Origin: Acinetobacter populi
Lineage (GTDB): Bacteria > Pseudomonadota > Gammaproteobacteria > Pseudomonadales > Moraxellaceae
Assembly: GCF_002174125.1 (NCBI RefSeq)
Contig: NZ_NEXX01000001.1
Location: 496,001 to 560,000 of the forward strand
Direction of reading: 5' to 3'
Length of the DNA stretch: 64,000 nt
Each line of letters starts with the position of its first letter. Within the stretch, counting starts at the first letter, position 1. The translations under genes were made by a program, and so were the position numbers. This document shows, piece by piece, positions 49,089 to 59,440 of this stretch. The notes under the pieces are model-generated. The model did not search any database and was not told the DNA's origin. It worked only from the letters and a program-made list of their open reading frames with translations.

Positions 49089-50480
49089 ATGCAATCCCGA
49101 TCAAAACTTATCAAATATCTGATTACTTTTATTGTTATTCTCGCTATTGCCTTATGTGCATGGTGGTTTTTGAAACCCAAACAACAGGCGCCCGACTATA
49201 TTACTGCCGATGTGACGCGTGGTGATATTGAAAATACTGTCTTGGCAACAGGGACATTAGACGCCACCAAAATCATTAGCGTCGGTGCACAGGTTTCCGG
49301 TCAGGTTGAAAAAATGTATGTAGAATTGGGTCAGGAAGTCAAAAAAGGTGACCCAATTGCACAAATCGATTCAACCACACAACAAAATAACCTAAAAACC
49401 GCAGAAGCCAATATTCGTAATCTGGAAGCACAGCGGCTACAACAAGTGGCCAACCTGAATAAGGTACAACTGGAATATGAGCGTCAGAAACAGATGTTTG
49501 CTCAGGATGCAACCTCACGTGCTGATTATGAAAGCGCATTGGCAAGTTATCAAACTGCACAAGCCCAGATTAAAGCCATCGAAGCGCAAATTGAATCATC
49601 CAAAATTACACGAGACACAGCACAAACCAACATTGGCTATACCCATATTGTGGCACCCATGGATGGTACGATCGTGGCAATCGTGACCGAAGAAGGACAA
49701 ACCGTAAACGCCAACCAGAGTGCACCCACCATTGTAAAACTGGCGCAATTAAACAACATGACCATCAAGGCAGAAATTTCTGAAGCAGATGTCATGAAAG
49801 TTGAAAAAGGACAAACTGTTTATTTCACCACGCTTGGCGATAGTGAAACCAAACATTATGCAACCTTACGTCAAATTGAACCTGCACCAGATTCTATCAG
49901 TAGTGACTCTACATCATCTTCATCGTCTTCAAGTACAGCAATCTATTACAATGCCTTGTTTGATGTTCCAAATCCGGACGGCAAATTACGAATTGACATG
50001 ACTGCACAGGTGTCAATTATTCTGGCCGAAGCAAAAAATGCGCTCACTATTCCGGCATCAGCTATTCAGACGCGCCCAGCGGGTAGTCGTCAAAGAAATG
50101 GCCAAACATCTGAAAACCGTCAAAATGGTGAACGGGCTTTTGGTGCAACAAATCAATCTGCTAATAATGGCAATACAGAGCAGCGCAATGCGCCTGCCCG
50201 TCTTGAACTGACAGAAGATGAAAAAGCTCTGATTGAGCAAGGTAAGGCAACACGCGGCATGGTACGCGTATTACAGGCTGATGGTACAGCAAAACCCCAA
50301 CCCATCCTGATTGGCTTAAATAACCGTGTTACCGCTCAAGTACTCAAGGGTTTAAAAGAAGGTGACAAAGTTGTGATTGCCGATGGTTCAGATACGTCAA
50401 ATGACTCATCAAAACGTAGCAATAGCAACAATCGTATGCCTGGGGCAGCGGGCCCTGGTGGTCCAGGAATGAGGATGTAA
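49089..50480 (+). CDS. macA: Periplasmic adaptor of MacAB-type exporter
   Basis: A membrane fusion protein of about 463 residues. A membrane anchor is at about residues 9-25 ([19 protein letters not shown]). The MacA-like lipoyl motif is [38 protein letters not shown], followed by a coiled-coil hairpin and the second lipoyl half [24 protein letters not shown] Ser-rich loop ([12 protein letters not shown]) and a polar Asn/Gln-rich insert (about residues 335-370) lie in the membrane-proximal region. The ATG at 49089 is used; the longer in-frame TTG is rejected. macB begins two bases after its stop. Confidence 0.9.
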   Translation: MQSRSKLIKYLITFIVILAIALCAWWFLKPKQQAPDYITADVTRGDIENTVLATGTLDATKIISVGAQVSGQVEKMYVELGQEVKKGDPIAQIDSTTQQNNLKTAEANIRNLEAQRLQQVANLNKVQLEYERQKQMFAQDATSRADYESALASYQTAQAQIKAIEAQIESSKITRDTAQTNIGYTHIVAPMDGTIVAIVTEEGQTVNANQSAPTIVKLAQLNNMTIKAEISEADVMKVEKGQTVYFTTLGDSETKHYATLRQIEPAPDSISSDSTSSSSSSSTAIYYNALFDVPNPDGKLRIDMTAQVSIILAEAKNALTIPASAIQTRPAGSRQRNGQTSENRQNGERAFGATNQSANNGNTEQRNAPARLELTEDEKALIEQGKATRGMVRVLQADGTAKPQPILIGLNNRVTAQVLKGLKEGDKVVIADGSDTSNDSSKRSNSNNRMPGAAGPGGPGMRM

Positions 50481-50482
50481 AT

Positions 50483-52471
50483 ATGAGTCAGGACATTCAA
50501 CCTCTACTAGAGGTGAAGAATCTGACTCGTGAATTCCCTGCTGGTGAAGGCACTGTTCAGATTTTAAAAAACATCAATCTTAAGATTTATCCCGGTGAAA
50601 TGATTGCCATTATTGGGCAATCAGGTTCTGGTAAGTCCACCTTGATGAATATTCTTGGTTGTCTGGATAAACCGAGTGGCGGAAGTTATCGGGTACAGGG
50701 GCAGGAAACCGGAAAGCTGGAACCTGATCAACTGGCACAGCTGCGACGGGAATATTTTGGTTTTATTTTCCAGCGTTATCACTTGCTTGGCGATTTAACC
50801 GCATCGGGTAATGTTGAAGTACCTGCGGTCTATGCAGGAGTTAATCCGACACAGCGTCATGAGCGCTCGGCCCAGATCCTAACTGATCTAGGGTTAAGTG
50901 ATCGGCTTAACCACCGTCCAAGTCAATTGTCTGGCGGACAACAACAACGGGTTTCTATTGCACGTGCCTTGATGAATGGTGGTGATGTCATACTTGCTGA
51001 TGAACCGACAGGTGCATTAGATAAGCATAGTGGCGTTGAAGTTATGCGGATTTTGCGTGAACTTAATGCCAAGGGTCATACAGTGATTATTGTGACCCAT
51101 GACATCAATGTCGCAAAAAATGCTACCCGTATTATCGAGATCAGTGACGGGAATATTATCTCGGATCAACCCAATACGCCGGTCTATGCCGATGGTGAAG
51201 CGCCGATTACCGAACCACAAACCCTCATTCGTGAACCGAAAAAGAAATCATCAAGCATTAGAGCCTTCCTTGATCGACTCAGTGAAGCCTTTAGAATGGC
51301 ACTGATTTCAATGAATGCCCATCGTATGCGTACATTTTTGACCATGCTGGGGATTATCATCGGTATCGCCTCCGTGGTTTCTGTGGTCGCACTCGGAAAT
51401 GGTTCACAAAAACAAATCCTGGAAAATATCAGCAGTTTGGGAACAAATACCATTACGGTATTTCAGGGACGGGGATTCGGGGATAATTCACGAACTGCAC
51501 AGGTCAAAACACTGGTGCCCAGTGATGCTGTAGCCTTATCCGAACAACCCTATGTACAGGCGGTTAGTCCGACAGTCAATACCAGTATTACCGCCCGATT
51601 TAAAGAAACTGAAGCTTCTGCAACAGTAAACGGGGTAAGTGATCAATTCTTTGATGTCAAAGGATTAAGCTTTGCCGAGGGTCAAGCTTTTGATGGGACC
51701 AGTATTACAGAGCTCAGTCAAGATGTGGTGATTGATCAAAATACCAAGACAACTTTTTTTGCCGATGGTACCGATCCTGTAGGACAAGTGATTCTACTGG
51801 GTAGTGTCCCAAGCCGGATTATTGGTGTACTTGAAAAAGAGAAAAGTACTTTGGGTAATTCAGACAGTTTAAATGTCTATCTACCCTACTCTACTGTACT
51901 CAGTCGCTTTATGGGGCAATCCAATGTACGCAGTATTATTGTGCGTGTAAAAGATGAATATTCAAGTTCTGCTGCGGAAAATGCCATTTTAAGTTTGCTG
52001 GTACAACGTCATGGTGCCAACGATGTGTTTACGCAAAATGCTGATAGTATTCGTGAAACCATTCAACAAACCACGCAAACCATGACCTTACTGGTATCTG
52101 CCATTGCAGTGATTTCACTGGTGGTCGGCGGGATTGGTGTTATGAACATTATGCTGGTTTCGGTGACAGAACGTACTCAGGAAATTGGTGTGCGTATGGC
52201 GGTTGGTGCGCGTCAAAGTGATATTCTGCAACAATTTTTGATCGAAGCGGTATTAGTCTGTATTCTTGGGGGGATTTTAGGTGTACTTCTTTCCTTGGGC
52301 CTCGGACAGGTCATCACGAAATTTGCAGGTAGTTCATTCCAGATGGCATACTCAACCACCTCAATGATTGCTGCTTTTGTTTGCTCAAGTCTAATCGGCG
52401 TATTATTTGGCTATTTACCTGCGAAAAATGCCGCACAACTTGACCCAGTTAATGCTCTTTCCAGAGAATAA
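50483..52471 (+). CDS. macB: MacB-type ABC exporter (fused ATPase-permease)
   Basis: A 662-residue protein. The N-terminal ATPase has Walker A GQSGSGKS (residues 45-52), signature LSGGQQQR and Walker [12 protein letters not shown]. One membrane helix lies near residue 285-305 ([18 protein letters not shown]). A periplasmic MacB domain leads to three C-terminal helices ([24 protein letters not shown] and later). MacB drives export of macrolides, peptides or other periplasmic substrates with MacA and a TolC-like channel. Which substrate applies here is unknown. Confidence 0.93.
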   Translation: MSQDIQPLLEVKNLTREFPAGEGTVQILKNINLKIYPGEMIAIIGQSGSGKSTLMNILGCLDKPSGGSYRVQGQETGKLEPDQLAQLRREYFGFIFQRYHLLGDLTASGNVEVPAVYAGVNPTQRHERSAQILTDLGLSDRLNHRPSQLSGGQQQRVSIARALMNGGDVILADEPTGALDKHSGVEVMRILRELNAKGHTVIIVTHDINVAKNATRIIEISDGNIISDQPNTPVYADGEAPITEPQTLIREPKKKSSSIRAFLDRLSEAFRMALISMNAHRMRTFLTMLGIIIGIASVVSVVALGNGSQKQILENISSLGTNTITVFQGRGFGDNSRTAQVKTLVPSDAVALSEQPYVQAVSPTVNTSITARFKETEASATVNGVSDQFFDVKGLSFAEGQAFDGTSITELSQDVVIDQNTKTTFFADGTDPVGQVILLGSVPSRIIGVLEKEKSTLGNSDSLNVYLPYSTVLSRFMGQSNVRSIIVRVKDEYSSSAAENAILSLLVQRHGANDVFTQNADSIRETIQQTTQTMTLLVSAIAVISLVVGGIGVMNIMLVSVTERTQEIGVRMAVGARQSDILQQFLIEAVLVCILGGILGVLLSLGLGQVITKFAGSSFQMAYSTTSMIAAFVCSSLIGVLFGYLPAKNAAQLDPVNALSRE

Positions 52472-52489
52472 AATATAAAGGTTCATTCC

Positions 52490-53890
52490 ATGCCAAGACA
52501 CTTTTCCCGATTAACACTTGCACTGGTTATTTCAGGCACACTGGTTGGCTGTTCTGCCATTGTAAAAACGCCTTATCAAGCACCAGCTGTTACCATTCCG
52601 GATCAATTCCAACAACAGCGCTCAGGGACAACTGATGTAGATCAGTTTGCTGATCAATGGTGGACCTTATTCAATGATGCCCAGCTCAACCAACTGGTCA
52701 ATCAGGTCATCGACAGAAATAGTGATCTGGCTGTTGCAGGGATTGCACTGAAACAAGCACGGTTACAAGCCAAATTGACTGAAAATCAACAAGGCTTGCG
52801 CGTTGGTTCAAGTGTTTCAACAGGTCATAATTTTGATCTAGGTTCTGGTGATAACAGTGCTCGAGGTCTTTCCCTAAGTGGCAATGTCAGTTATGAACTG
52901 GATCTTTTTGGTAAATTAGCCAATCAAACCGAAGCCTCCCGCTGGGAAGCACTGGCAACCGAGCAAGATCTTCAGGCTACAGCGCAAAGCCTAATTGCCA
53001 CAACATGCAGTTTGTACTGGCAATTGGGTTATCTCAATGAGCGTATGACGGCGGCACAACAAAGTCTGGCAACCAGTAATAAGCTGTTAGATTTGGTTCG
53101 GGTGCAATATCGGGCAGGCGCAGTATCTGGTCTGGAGCTAACACAGGCAGAGCAATCAGTACAAAGTCAACAGGCAACGATTAGCCAGTTACGCCAGCAA
53201 CTGGTCGAAGCACATACTGCACTGGCAGTATTGCTACATCAACCTGTGCAACAGTTAAATATTGATGAACCAAATAAACTGCCAACCATCCAATTACCCA
53301 ATATCAATGCTGGCTTGCCTGCGGAAATTCTGGCCCGTCGTCCTGATCTACAGGCAGCAGAATTACGTTTACGCAAAGCGCTGGTAAGCAAAGATGCCAC
53401 CAAAGCCAGTTATTACCCTTCGATTAGTTTAACCGGTTCTTTGGGTTCAACCAGTACCTCATTAACGGAGTTGTTGAAAAATCCTGCATTGGCACTTGGT
53501 GCAAGTTTGAGTCTGCCTTTCCTGCAATATAATGATATGCAACGAAATCTGGAAATTAGTGAACTTGAATATCAAACTTCAATCATTAATTATCGAAAAA
53601 CACTTTATCAAGCCTTTGCCGATGTAGAAAATGCCTTATCCAATCGCATTGAACTCAGTAACCAAGTTGAGCATCAACAAAAAACCTTGGCACTGGCAGA
53701 AAAAAGTGCCTATTTATATGAAGTTCAATATCGTAATGGTGCAGTAGCGTTAAAAAATGTACTTGATGCACAGGAATCTGTCCGCAATGCACAGATTTCC
53801 TTAACACAGATGCGTTATAACCAATACAATGCCTATGTTACCTTAATGCAGGCATTAGGTGGCTCACCACTGACACAATTGCCTGAATAA
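52490..53890 (+). CDS. NodT/OprM-family outer-membrane efflux channel
   Basis: A 466-residue outer-membrane factor with a lipoprotein signal (GTLVGCSAIVKTPYQAP, Cys21). It has two OEP repeats with the usual SYELDLFGKLANQTEA and ILARRPDLQAAELRLRKA motifs, and FADVENALSNRIE. These trimers form the exit duct for tripartite pumps. It is placed 18 bases after macB, so it is probably the dedicated partner of MacAB, and an inverted repeat follows the gene. Confidence 0.93.
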   Translation: MPRHFSRLTLALVISGTLVGCSAIVKTPYQAPAVTIPDQFQQQRSGTTDVDQFADQWWTLFNDAQLNQLVNQVIDRNSDLAVAGIALKQARLQAKLTENQQGLRVGSSVSTGHNFDLGSGDNSARGLSLSGNVSYELDLFGKLANQTEASRWEALATEQDLQATAQSLIATTCSLYWQLGYLNERMTAAQQSLATSNKLLDLVRVQYRAGAVSGLELTQAEQSVQSQQATISQLRQQLVEAHTALAVLLHQPVQQLNIDEPNKLPTIQLPNINAGLPAEILARRPDLQAAELRLRKALVSKDATKASYYPSISLTGSLGSTSTSLTELLKNPALALGASLSLPFLQYNDMQRNLEISELEYQTSIINYRKTLYQAFADVENALSNRIELSNQVEHQQKTLALAEKSAYLYEVQYRNGAVALKNVLDAQESVRNAQISLTQMRYNQYNAYVTLMQALGGSPLTQLPE

Positions 53891-53898
53891 AGCTTTTT

Positions 53899-53930
53899 GA
53901 CAAAACCGGAAACTTTTATCCGGTTTTGTC
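53899..53930 (+). terminator. Hairpin ending the macAB-channel operon
   Basis: GACAAAACCGGA (53899-53910) and TCCGGTTTTGTC (53919-53930) form a 12-bp stem. The tail TAAAATTTTC is only moderately T-rich. The right arm also supplies the -35 of the next gene. Confidence 0.65.
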
Positions 53931-53954
53931 TAAAATTTTCTATTCCCCTATAAT
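53926..53954 (+). promoter_or_regulatory. Promoter of the AraC-family gene (predicts leaderless mRNA)
   Basis: TTGTCT (53926-53931), a 17-base spacer and a perfect TATAAT (53949-53954). The normal seven-base distance from the -10 to the start site puts +1 at 53961, the A of the ATG. No ribosome-binding site exists between -10 and ATG. Confidence 0.65.
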
Positions 53955-53960
53955 CCTAAC

Positions 53961-54782
53961 ATGACCACACAATTCTTTCGTGATCCCACATTACCGTTTC
54001 TAATTGAATCGCGACGAGCCTGTGATAGCCGAGTTTGTTATCAGCCGCATAGTCACGATGATTATTCTATTGGCGCTGTCGATGCCGGTTGCAGTGTTTT
54101 TAATGCAAAATCCTGTCAAAACTATCAGCTTAATGTGGGTGATCTGGTTTTTATTCCGTCCAATCAGTACCATTCCTGCAATCCTGTTGCAGAATATAGC
54201 TGGAGTTACCAGATGCTGCATATCCAGCCGCAATGGATGCAGCAACTAAAACAGGAGCTCGATACATCATCTTTGTTGATGAAAGATTTGCAGCATATTT
54301 ATGTTATGCATGATCAAGCGCTATACACAAACTTTTGTCAGATGAACCAATGTTTATTTTCCAGTGCTTCAAACTTTGAAAAAGAGCTGGCTTTTACCGA
54401 TTTTATTCAGACATTTTTAACGCATACGCAGCCCGATCAATTGTCTCTGGACATGGAAGATTATTTACAACGCCCCCCATTACAGTCCTGTTTATCCGAG
54501 TTAAGCCTAAACCCACTGTTAAGTTTACAACAGCTTGCACAGATGACAGATTTAAGCCGTTACCAGATTATTCGCTTATTTAAAGCCCATACCGGTGTTA
54601 CACCGCATTATTTCCAGTTAAATTTACGCATTAATTGTGCACGCCAATATTTACAGCAACGATGCTCGATCAGTGATATCGCCTATCAACTGGGTTTTGC
54701 CGATCAAAGCCATTTCCAGCGTACATTTAAATTATTTACAGGCATAACACCACAACAATACATGACGCAAAACGTAAGTTAG
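53961..54782 (+). CDS. AraC-family transcriptional regulator
   Basis: A 273-residue regulator. An N-terminal cupin-like AraC-ligand-binding domain (residues about 10-95, PHSHDDYSIGAVDAG... VGDLVFIPSNQYHSCNPV) is followed by a linker. Two helix-turn-helix motifs lie at the C-terminus (about 175-270, LQQLAQMTDLSRYQIIRLFKAHTGVTPHYF and SISDIAYQLGFADQSHFQRTFKLFTGITPQQYM). The LysE-type exporter gene follows 74 bases later on the same strand and is the likely target. The effector is unknown. It seems to be translated from a leaderless message. Confidence 0.9.
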   Translation: MTTQFFRDPTLPFLIESRRACDSRVCYQPHSHDDYSIGAVDAGCSVFNAKSCQNYQLNVGDLVFIPSNQYHSCNPVAEYSWSYQMLHIQPQWMQQLKQELDTSSLLMKDLQHIYVMHDQALYTNFCQMNQCLFSSASNFEKELAFTDFIQTFLTHTQPDQLSLDMEDYLQRPPLQSCLSELSLNPLLSLQQLAQMTDLSRYQIIRLFKAHTGVTPHYFQLNLRINCARQYLQQRCSISDIAYQLGFADQSHFQRTFKLFTGITPQQYMTQNVS

Positions 54783-54855
54783 CGCAATTTTCTTCAATAC
54801 ACATCTTGCATTCTTTCACATCATTGGCATTTGAACTTTTAATTAACATTTGCTC

Positions 54856-55488
54856 ATGAATACCTTTTTGCTGATTGCGACCACTCATTTTTTAGCATTG
54901 CTTTCTCCCGGTCCGGATTTTTTCCTGATTTTAAGGACATCTCTGACCCGTTCGCGTATCTGCTGTTTTTATTTATGTCTAGGCATTGCAGTTGGAAATG
55001 CAATATATATTGCAATGGTCTTTACAGGATTTAAGCAGTTTGCCCAGTATCCACAGCTTTTCTCTTTTATCCAATTTTTAGGTGGCTGTTATCTGCTTTA
55101 CCTTAGTTTTAGCATTTTTAAAGCAAGCACACAGCACGTTATTGCCGAACGTCAACACATCGATCTACAACGACAACGCAGCATCTTTCAATATTTTTTA
55201 ATGGGTTTATTATCCAGCTTGCTTAATCCGAAGAATGCCTTGTTTTATGCATCATTGATCAGCTTATTAGGACCGAATATTCGTCTGCCGACCCAATTAT
55301 TTTATGCCTTATGGATGATTGCTGTGGTATTAAGCTGGGATCTGCTGATTGCCTGGTTATTTCAACGGCCTCAAGTACTGGAAAAGTTTAATCGTTATTT
55401 ATCGATCATCGAGAAAATCACCGCCACGTTATTTTTTTGTTTTGCTGCCATATTATTCGGTTTACTTTTCAAGCAATACTGTATTTAA
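54856..55488 (+). CDS. LysE/RhtB-family amino-acid exporter
   Basis: A 210-residue membrane protein with five to six helices. The family start is THFLALLSPGPDFFLILRTSLTRSR, followed by GIAVGNAIYIAMVFTGF, GGCYLLYLSFSIF and GLLSSLLNPKNALFYASL, which are characteristic of LysE/RhtB translocators. These pumps export amino acids or derivatives such as threonine or homoserine lactone; the substrate here is undetermined. The ATG 56 is preferred to the upstream TTG at 54850. It is downstream of, and probably controlled by, the AraC-type regulator. Confidence 0.88.
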   Translation: MNTFLLIATTHFLALLSPGPDFFLILRTSLTRSRICCFYLCLGIAVGNAIYIAMVFTGFKQFAQYPQLFSFIQFLGGCYLLYLSFSIFKASTQHVIAERQHIDLQRQRSIFQYFLMGLLSSLLNPKNALFYASLISLLGPNIRLPTQLFYALWMIAVVLSWDLLIAWLFQRPQVLEKFNRYLSIIEKITATLFFCFAAILFGLLFKQYCI

Positions 55489-55493
55489 CTGCT

Positions 55494-55528
55494 AAAAAAT
55501 AAGGCCTCATCTCGAGGCCTTATTTTTT
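55494..55528. terminator. Bidirectional terminator between the LysE gene and the cyd operon
   Basis: AAAAAATAAGGCCTC (55494-55508) pairs with GAGGCCTTATTTTTT (55514-55528) around ATCTC, with T/A runs at both sides. It closes lysE on the plus strand and ybgE on the minus strand. Confidence 0.9.
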
Positions 55529-55550
55529 TTAAACTTTTTTACACGTATCT

Positions 55551-55847
55551 TTAATTAAATAACCAAAGATAGTAGCCATATAGCATTAGCGGCCATGCAA
55601 CGACAGGACTGAATAACCATTTCCACAACCAGAATTGTGGTACAAATCCTACACCATAGATAAAACCGCCTGAAATGCCAAGCATAATCAACATCATGGC
55701 GTTATGGCTATAATGACCATTGGCATCAAGCATCAGATTCGGATAGATCAAAAGAATCGCAGCAAGTGGCAATGCCAACAAAAAAGACACAGCCATCAAC
55801 ATCTTTTGACTTACTGAACTTTTCTTTACAATCACCACTTCACTCAT
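55551..55847 (-). CDS. ybgE: Cyd operon protein YbgE
   Basis: A 98-residue membrane protein with three hydrophobic segments (about residues 18-38, 48-67 and 72-95), matching the small YbgE protein that ends cydAB operons. Its ribosome site (GGAATAG) overlaps the cydX stop. A role in oxidase assembly is suspected but not proven in the family. It is the last gene of the cyd operon, followed by a strong terminator. Confidence 0.82.
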   Translation of the reverse strand: MSEVVIVKKSSVSQKMLMAVSFLLALPLAAILLIYPNLMLDANGHYSHNAMMLIMLGISGGFIYGVGFVPQFWLWKWLFSPVVAWPLMLYGYYLWLFN

Positions 55848-55850
55848 CTT

Positions 55851-55952
55851 CTATTCCTCATCAAGATCCTGATTATTTTCCATATACAAGGCTGCAATCA
55901 CGCCTGCAAAGCAAGCCATCAATACACCCAAAATCCATGCGAAGTACCACAT
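55851..55952 (-). CDS. cydX: Cytochrome bd oxidase small subunit CydX
   Basis: A 33-residue single-helix protein, MWYFAWILGVLMACFAGVIA followed by an acidic tail ending DLDEE. MWYFxWxLG is the CydX signature. GGAGAA lies before the ATG. CydX packs against CydA and stabilises the haems of cytochrome bd. It is located between cydB and ybgE, the canonical place. Confidence 0.93.
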   Translation of the reverse strand: MWYFAWILGVLMACFAGVIAALYMENNQDLDEE

Positions 55953-55973
55953 AATATTTCTCCGTACCTGCAA

Positions 55974-57119
55974 TTAGTACAAACTATGCGAGTTTGCTTC
56001 AATATGTTTGCTGGTAATTTTGCCCCACATTTTGTAGTAACCCCAAGCGGTATATAACAAAATAATCGGTACAAAAATACAGGCAACCACAGTCATCACC
56101 ATCATGGTACGTTGACTAGACACCGCATCCCACATGGTCAAGCTTGAAGTCGGATCTAGACTTGAAGGCAAGACAAATGGAGCAAGCGCAAAACCAGCTG
56201 TTAAAATCGCACCCACAATAGACAGACTGGTACCCAAAAAGCTTAATCCGGATTTATTGGCTTTTGCAGCACCAATCACAATTAAACCACCTAAAATACC
56301 TACAATCGGTGCAAGAATAGTAATCGGATACTGGCTATAGTTGTTAAACCAGCCATGATTGGCGTTGGTTAAGACTTCTTTGGCCAATGGATTTAATGCT
56401 GCACCGGTATCAATAGCCTGTGCATAACTATACCCTTCGATATTGCCTGCATATAACCAAAGACCAGCAAGTACAAAGGTCACCAGAAATACTGCACCAC
56501 ACAACAAAGTCGATTTACGGGAACGCTCATGCAACGGACCATCGGTACGTAACATCAGCCATGAACTACCATGTGCACACAGCATACTTAAGCTCACAAT
56601 CCCAGTTAATAAGGCAAACGGATTAAGTAAGGCAAAGAAACTACCTGTGTATTGTGAGCGCATGGTGTTATCCAGCTCAAAGGGAACCCCTTGAAACAGG
56701 TTACCAAAGGCAACACCGAATACCAAAGCCGGTACTGCACCACCAACAGCCAATGCCCAATCCCAAGAAGTACGCCATTTGGTATTTTCCAGCTTGGAAC
56801 GATAGTCAAATCCAACCGGTCGTAAGAACAAGGCAAATAAGACCAACAACAACGCCCAGTACATGCCCGAGAATGCCACTGCATAAACCATAGGCCATGC
56901 AGCAAATAATGCACCACCTGCGGTAATAAACCAGACCTGATTACCATCCCAATGTGGGGCAATGGTATTAATGGCTGCACGACGCTCACTGTCTGTTTTT
57001 CCGACAAACGGCATCACCGCCATTGATCCCATGTCAAAGCCATCGGTTAATGCAAAGCCGATCAGCAATACACCGACCAATACCCACCAGATAATTTTAA
57101 GGATTTCATATTCAATCAT
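55974..57119 (-). CDS. cydB: Cytochrome bd ubiquinol oxidase subunit II
   Basis: A 381-residue integral membrane subunit with about nine helices. It begins [28 protein letters not shown] with the conserved acidic GFDMG. It continues [24 protein letters not shown] and ends with [19 protein letters not shown]. With CydA it forms the high-affinity quinol oxidase used at low oxygen. The ATG overlaps the cydA stop by four bases. Confidence 0.96.
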   Translation of the reverse strand: MIEYEILKIIWWVLVGVLLIGFALTDGFDMGSMAVMPFVGKTDSERRAAINTIAPHWDGNQVWFITAGGALFAAWPMVYAVAFSGMYWALLLVLFALFLRPVGFDYRSKLENTKWRTSWDWALAVGGAVPALVFGVAFGNLFQGVPFELDNTMRSQYTGSFFALLNPFALLTGIVSLSMLCAHGSSWLMLRTDGPLHERSRKSTLLCGAVFLVTFVLAGLWLYAGNIEGYSYAQAIDTGAALNPLAKEVLTNANHGWFNNYSQYPITILAPIVGILGGLIVIGAAKANKSGLSFLGTSLSIVGAILTAGFALAPFVLPSSLDPTSSLTMWDAVSSQRTMMVMTVVACIFVPIILLYTAWGYYKMWGKITSKHIEANSHSLY

Positions 57120-58699
57120 GATTGAATCTCCTGAGTTTTGGCGTGGGCATCAAGTTTTTCAAAATGATAGCGACCGGTATGTAATGAACTTGGTCCCAAT
57201 CGTGCAAATTTGATCATGAGATACATTTCAATAATCAATAACACGGTATAGAAAGTCACCAATGCAAGAATAGAGCCCCACAAATCACCTGTACTTAAGC
57301 TTGAAGCAGATAAATGGGTAGGTAAGACCTCACCAATTGTCCAAGGTTGACGACCATGCTCTGCCACATACCAACCTGTTTGTGCAGCGATCCAAGGTAA
57401 AGGCAATGCAAACAAGGCAAATTTTAATAACCAAGGTTTGGTTTCTGCATTACGTTTGACCACTGCCCATGCAGCCAGTACAAATAACAACAACATCAAG
57501 AAACCTGAAGCGACCATAGCACGGAACGACCAGAACAAACTTGCAACGTGTGGAATAGAATCTTTTACCGCAGACTGAATTTGCTCATCGTTGGCATCGG
57601 CAACATTTTCTGTATATTTTTTCAGTAACAGGCCATAACCCAGATCTTTTTGATTTTTTTCAAACGATGCCAATAATTCCGGAGAGCGATCGCCAGCACG
57701 TAATTGTTCAAGTTCACCATAGGCAATCATACCATTACGAATACGACCTTCATGTTCTTTCATCAAGTCAACCAGACCAGTAACCTGTTTATCCGTAGAA
57801 CGTGTCGCAATCAAACCCATGACATACGGTATTTTCACCGCATAATCTGTGCGTTGCTCTTCCTGATTTGGCAAACCAAATAAAGTAAAACTTGCAGGTG
57901 CTGGTTCTGTATGCCATTCCGCTTCAATCGCAGCAAGTTTGGTTTTTTGGACATCGCCCAACTCATAACCTGATTCATCACCCAATAGAATTACCGATAA
58001 GGTAGACGCCAAACCAAAAATTGCAGCAATGGCAAAAGAACGGCGCGCAAAAGGCAAATCACGTTTTTTGAGTAAGTAATAACTGGAAATTGCCAAAACA
58101 AAAATCGCACCTGTTACATAACCGGCAGAAACTGTATGCACAAATTTTACCTGTGCGACCGGGTTAAATAACAACGCGCCGAAATCTGTTAATTCCATAC
58201 GCATGGTTTCAAAGTTAAATGCAGCACCGACTGGGTTTTGCATCCAACCATTTGCAATCAAAATCCACAATGCAGATAAGTTAGAACCGATTGCAACCAG
58301 CCATGTAACCGCCAAATGTTGAAATTTAGACAGGCGATCCCAGCCAAAAAAGAATAATCCAATAAATGTAGACTCAAGAAAGAAAGCCATTAAGCCTTCA
58401 ATTGCCAGAGGTGCCCCAAAAATATCACCCACATAATGCGAGTAATATGCCCAGTTTGTACCAAACTGAAATTCCATGGTTAAACCAGTGGTAACACCCA
58501 AAGCAAAGTTAATCCCGAATAACTTACCCCAAAATTTGGTCATGTCTTTATAAATTTCTTTGCCGGAAACAACATAGGTGGTTTCCATAATTGCCAGAAT
58601 AAAAGCAAGACCCAGAGTAAGGGGAACAAATAAAAAGTGATACATCGCGGTCATGGCAAACTGAAACCGCGATAAATCAACAACCGCTTCTGAGATCAT
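57116..58699 (-). CDS. cydA: Cytochrome bd ubiquinol oxidase subunit I
   Basis: A 527-residue subunit carrying haems b558, b595 and d. The N-terminal [20 protein letters not shown] contains a haem-ligand His. The GRQPW motif is in [20 protein letters not shown]. The periplasmic quinol loop (about residues 250-385) is long, as in E. coli (L subfamily), with [21 protein letters not shown]. The stop overlaps cydB and the start overlaps the small cydP gene (ATGA), so the operon is tightly coupled. Confidence 0.96.
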   Translation of the reverse strand: MISEAVVDLSRFQFAMTAMYHFLFVPLTLGLAFILAIMETTYVVSGKEIYKDMTKFWGKLFGINFALGVTTGLTMEFQFGTNWAYYSHYVGDIFGAPLAIEGLMAFFLESTFIGLFFFGWDRLSKFQHLAVTWLVAIGSNLSALWILIANGWMQNPVGAAFNFETMRMELTDFGALLFNPVAQVKFVHTVSAGYVTGAIFVLAISSYYLLKKRDLPFARRSFAIAAIFGLASTLSVILLGDESGYELGDVQKTKLAAIEAEWHTEPAPASFTLFGLPNQEEQRTDYAVKIPYVMGLIATRSTDKQVTGLVDLMKEHEGRIRNGMIAYGELEQLRAGDRSPELLASFEKNQKDLGYGLLLKKYTENVADANDEQIQSAVKDSIPHVASLFWSFRAMVASGFLMLLLFVLAAWAVVKRNAETKPWLLKFALFALPLPWIAAQTGWYVAEHGRQPWTIGEVLPTHLSASSLSTGDLWGSILALVTFYTVLLIIEMYLMIKFARLGPSSLHTGRYHFEKLDAHAKTQEIQS

Positions 58700-58890
58700 C
58701 GAGATGACTCCTGTGATGCAGATGGCATACCTGCAATATGTTGCGCAACCTGATGATCAATGTCCTTAGGAATCGTAGGGGCATCAAACCAGATTGCTTT
58801 AATAACCATTAGACAAATCAGCTTAATCACAAGGATTATGGCGATCTCCCTAACTAATGTTTTATTGCTAAAGTTAAGCCAGTCTTTCAT
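58696..58890 (-). CDS. cydP: CydP-like small subunit of cytochrome oxidase
   Basis: A protein of about 64 residues with one membrane helix (about 18-38, [21 protein letters not shown]) and a hydrophilic periplasmic tail. The [13 protein letters not shown]...WF.AP pattern and the position directly upstream of cydA, overlapping it by four bases, fit the putative small subunit called CydP. Start choice is uncertain: ATG 58890 or 58902, neither with a clear ribosome site. The symbol is by analogy. Confidence 0.72.
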   Translation of the reverse strand: MKDWLNFSNKTLVREIAIILVIKLICLMVIKAIWFDAPTIPKDIDHQVAQHIAGMPSASQESSR

Positions 58891-59440
58891 ATGAAAAACC
58901 ATTGAAAAATTAGGTCATTTACATTATTTACTCAATTGATCGCAAATGCCATACTCATAAAACGTGCCAACATACCTGACAGTTCCGCTATAGATTGTCC
59001 ATTTTATATGCAAATATTTAAATAATATAATGATTTTATTGCTTTTTAATTTTAAATATATACTTATCAATTTATAAGATAAAATGATTTTTCTCATAAA
59101 AAAACAAAATTAATCGTTTTTTTGACTGATGAAAAAAAATACTTTATTTATCGAATATTGTTTAGAAATTCTTACCAATTTACTGGGTTTATATATGCAT
59201 CATCTACAGATCAATAAAATATCTACCCAGACTGTGCTCAGTATGAGCAGAAATACTTCATCAAATCTTTAATTTTTTAAATAAGTTTAATTATATCAAT
59301 AAAATATATTAAACCATTCCAACCTATCAGACCAAATTTATATTATTTTACAAAGAGAAAATTACAGAATGATAAAAGAGATGTATTAACTTTTTATCCC
59401 TTATCGTGAATAAGTCGTCAATACATCTATAAGGGGAAAA
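58891..59440. other. 550-base AT-rich gap between acnA and the cyd operon
   Basis: No supported gene. The region is among the most AT-rich of the window and must hold the cyd promoter. I found no clear FNR/Anr-type TTGAT-N4-ATCAA site. A 25-codon frame at 59194-59271 has no ribosome site. AAGGGG followed by ATG at 59431-59445 on the plus strand leads only to a 16-codon frame antisense to the acnA end. Confidence 0.5.

Noticed and set aside
59194..59271. 25-codon open frame in the acnA-cyd gap
   Set aside because: No ribosome site, AT-rich codons, no family resemblance.
58891..59440. FNR/Anr box upstream of the cyd operon
   Set aside because: Only partial TTGAT-like halves were seen; none has the second half at the correct spacing.
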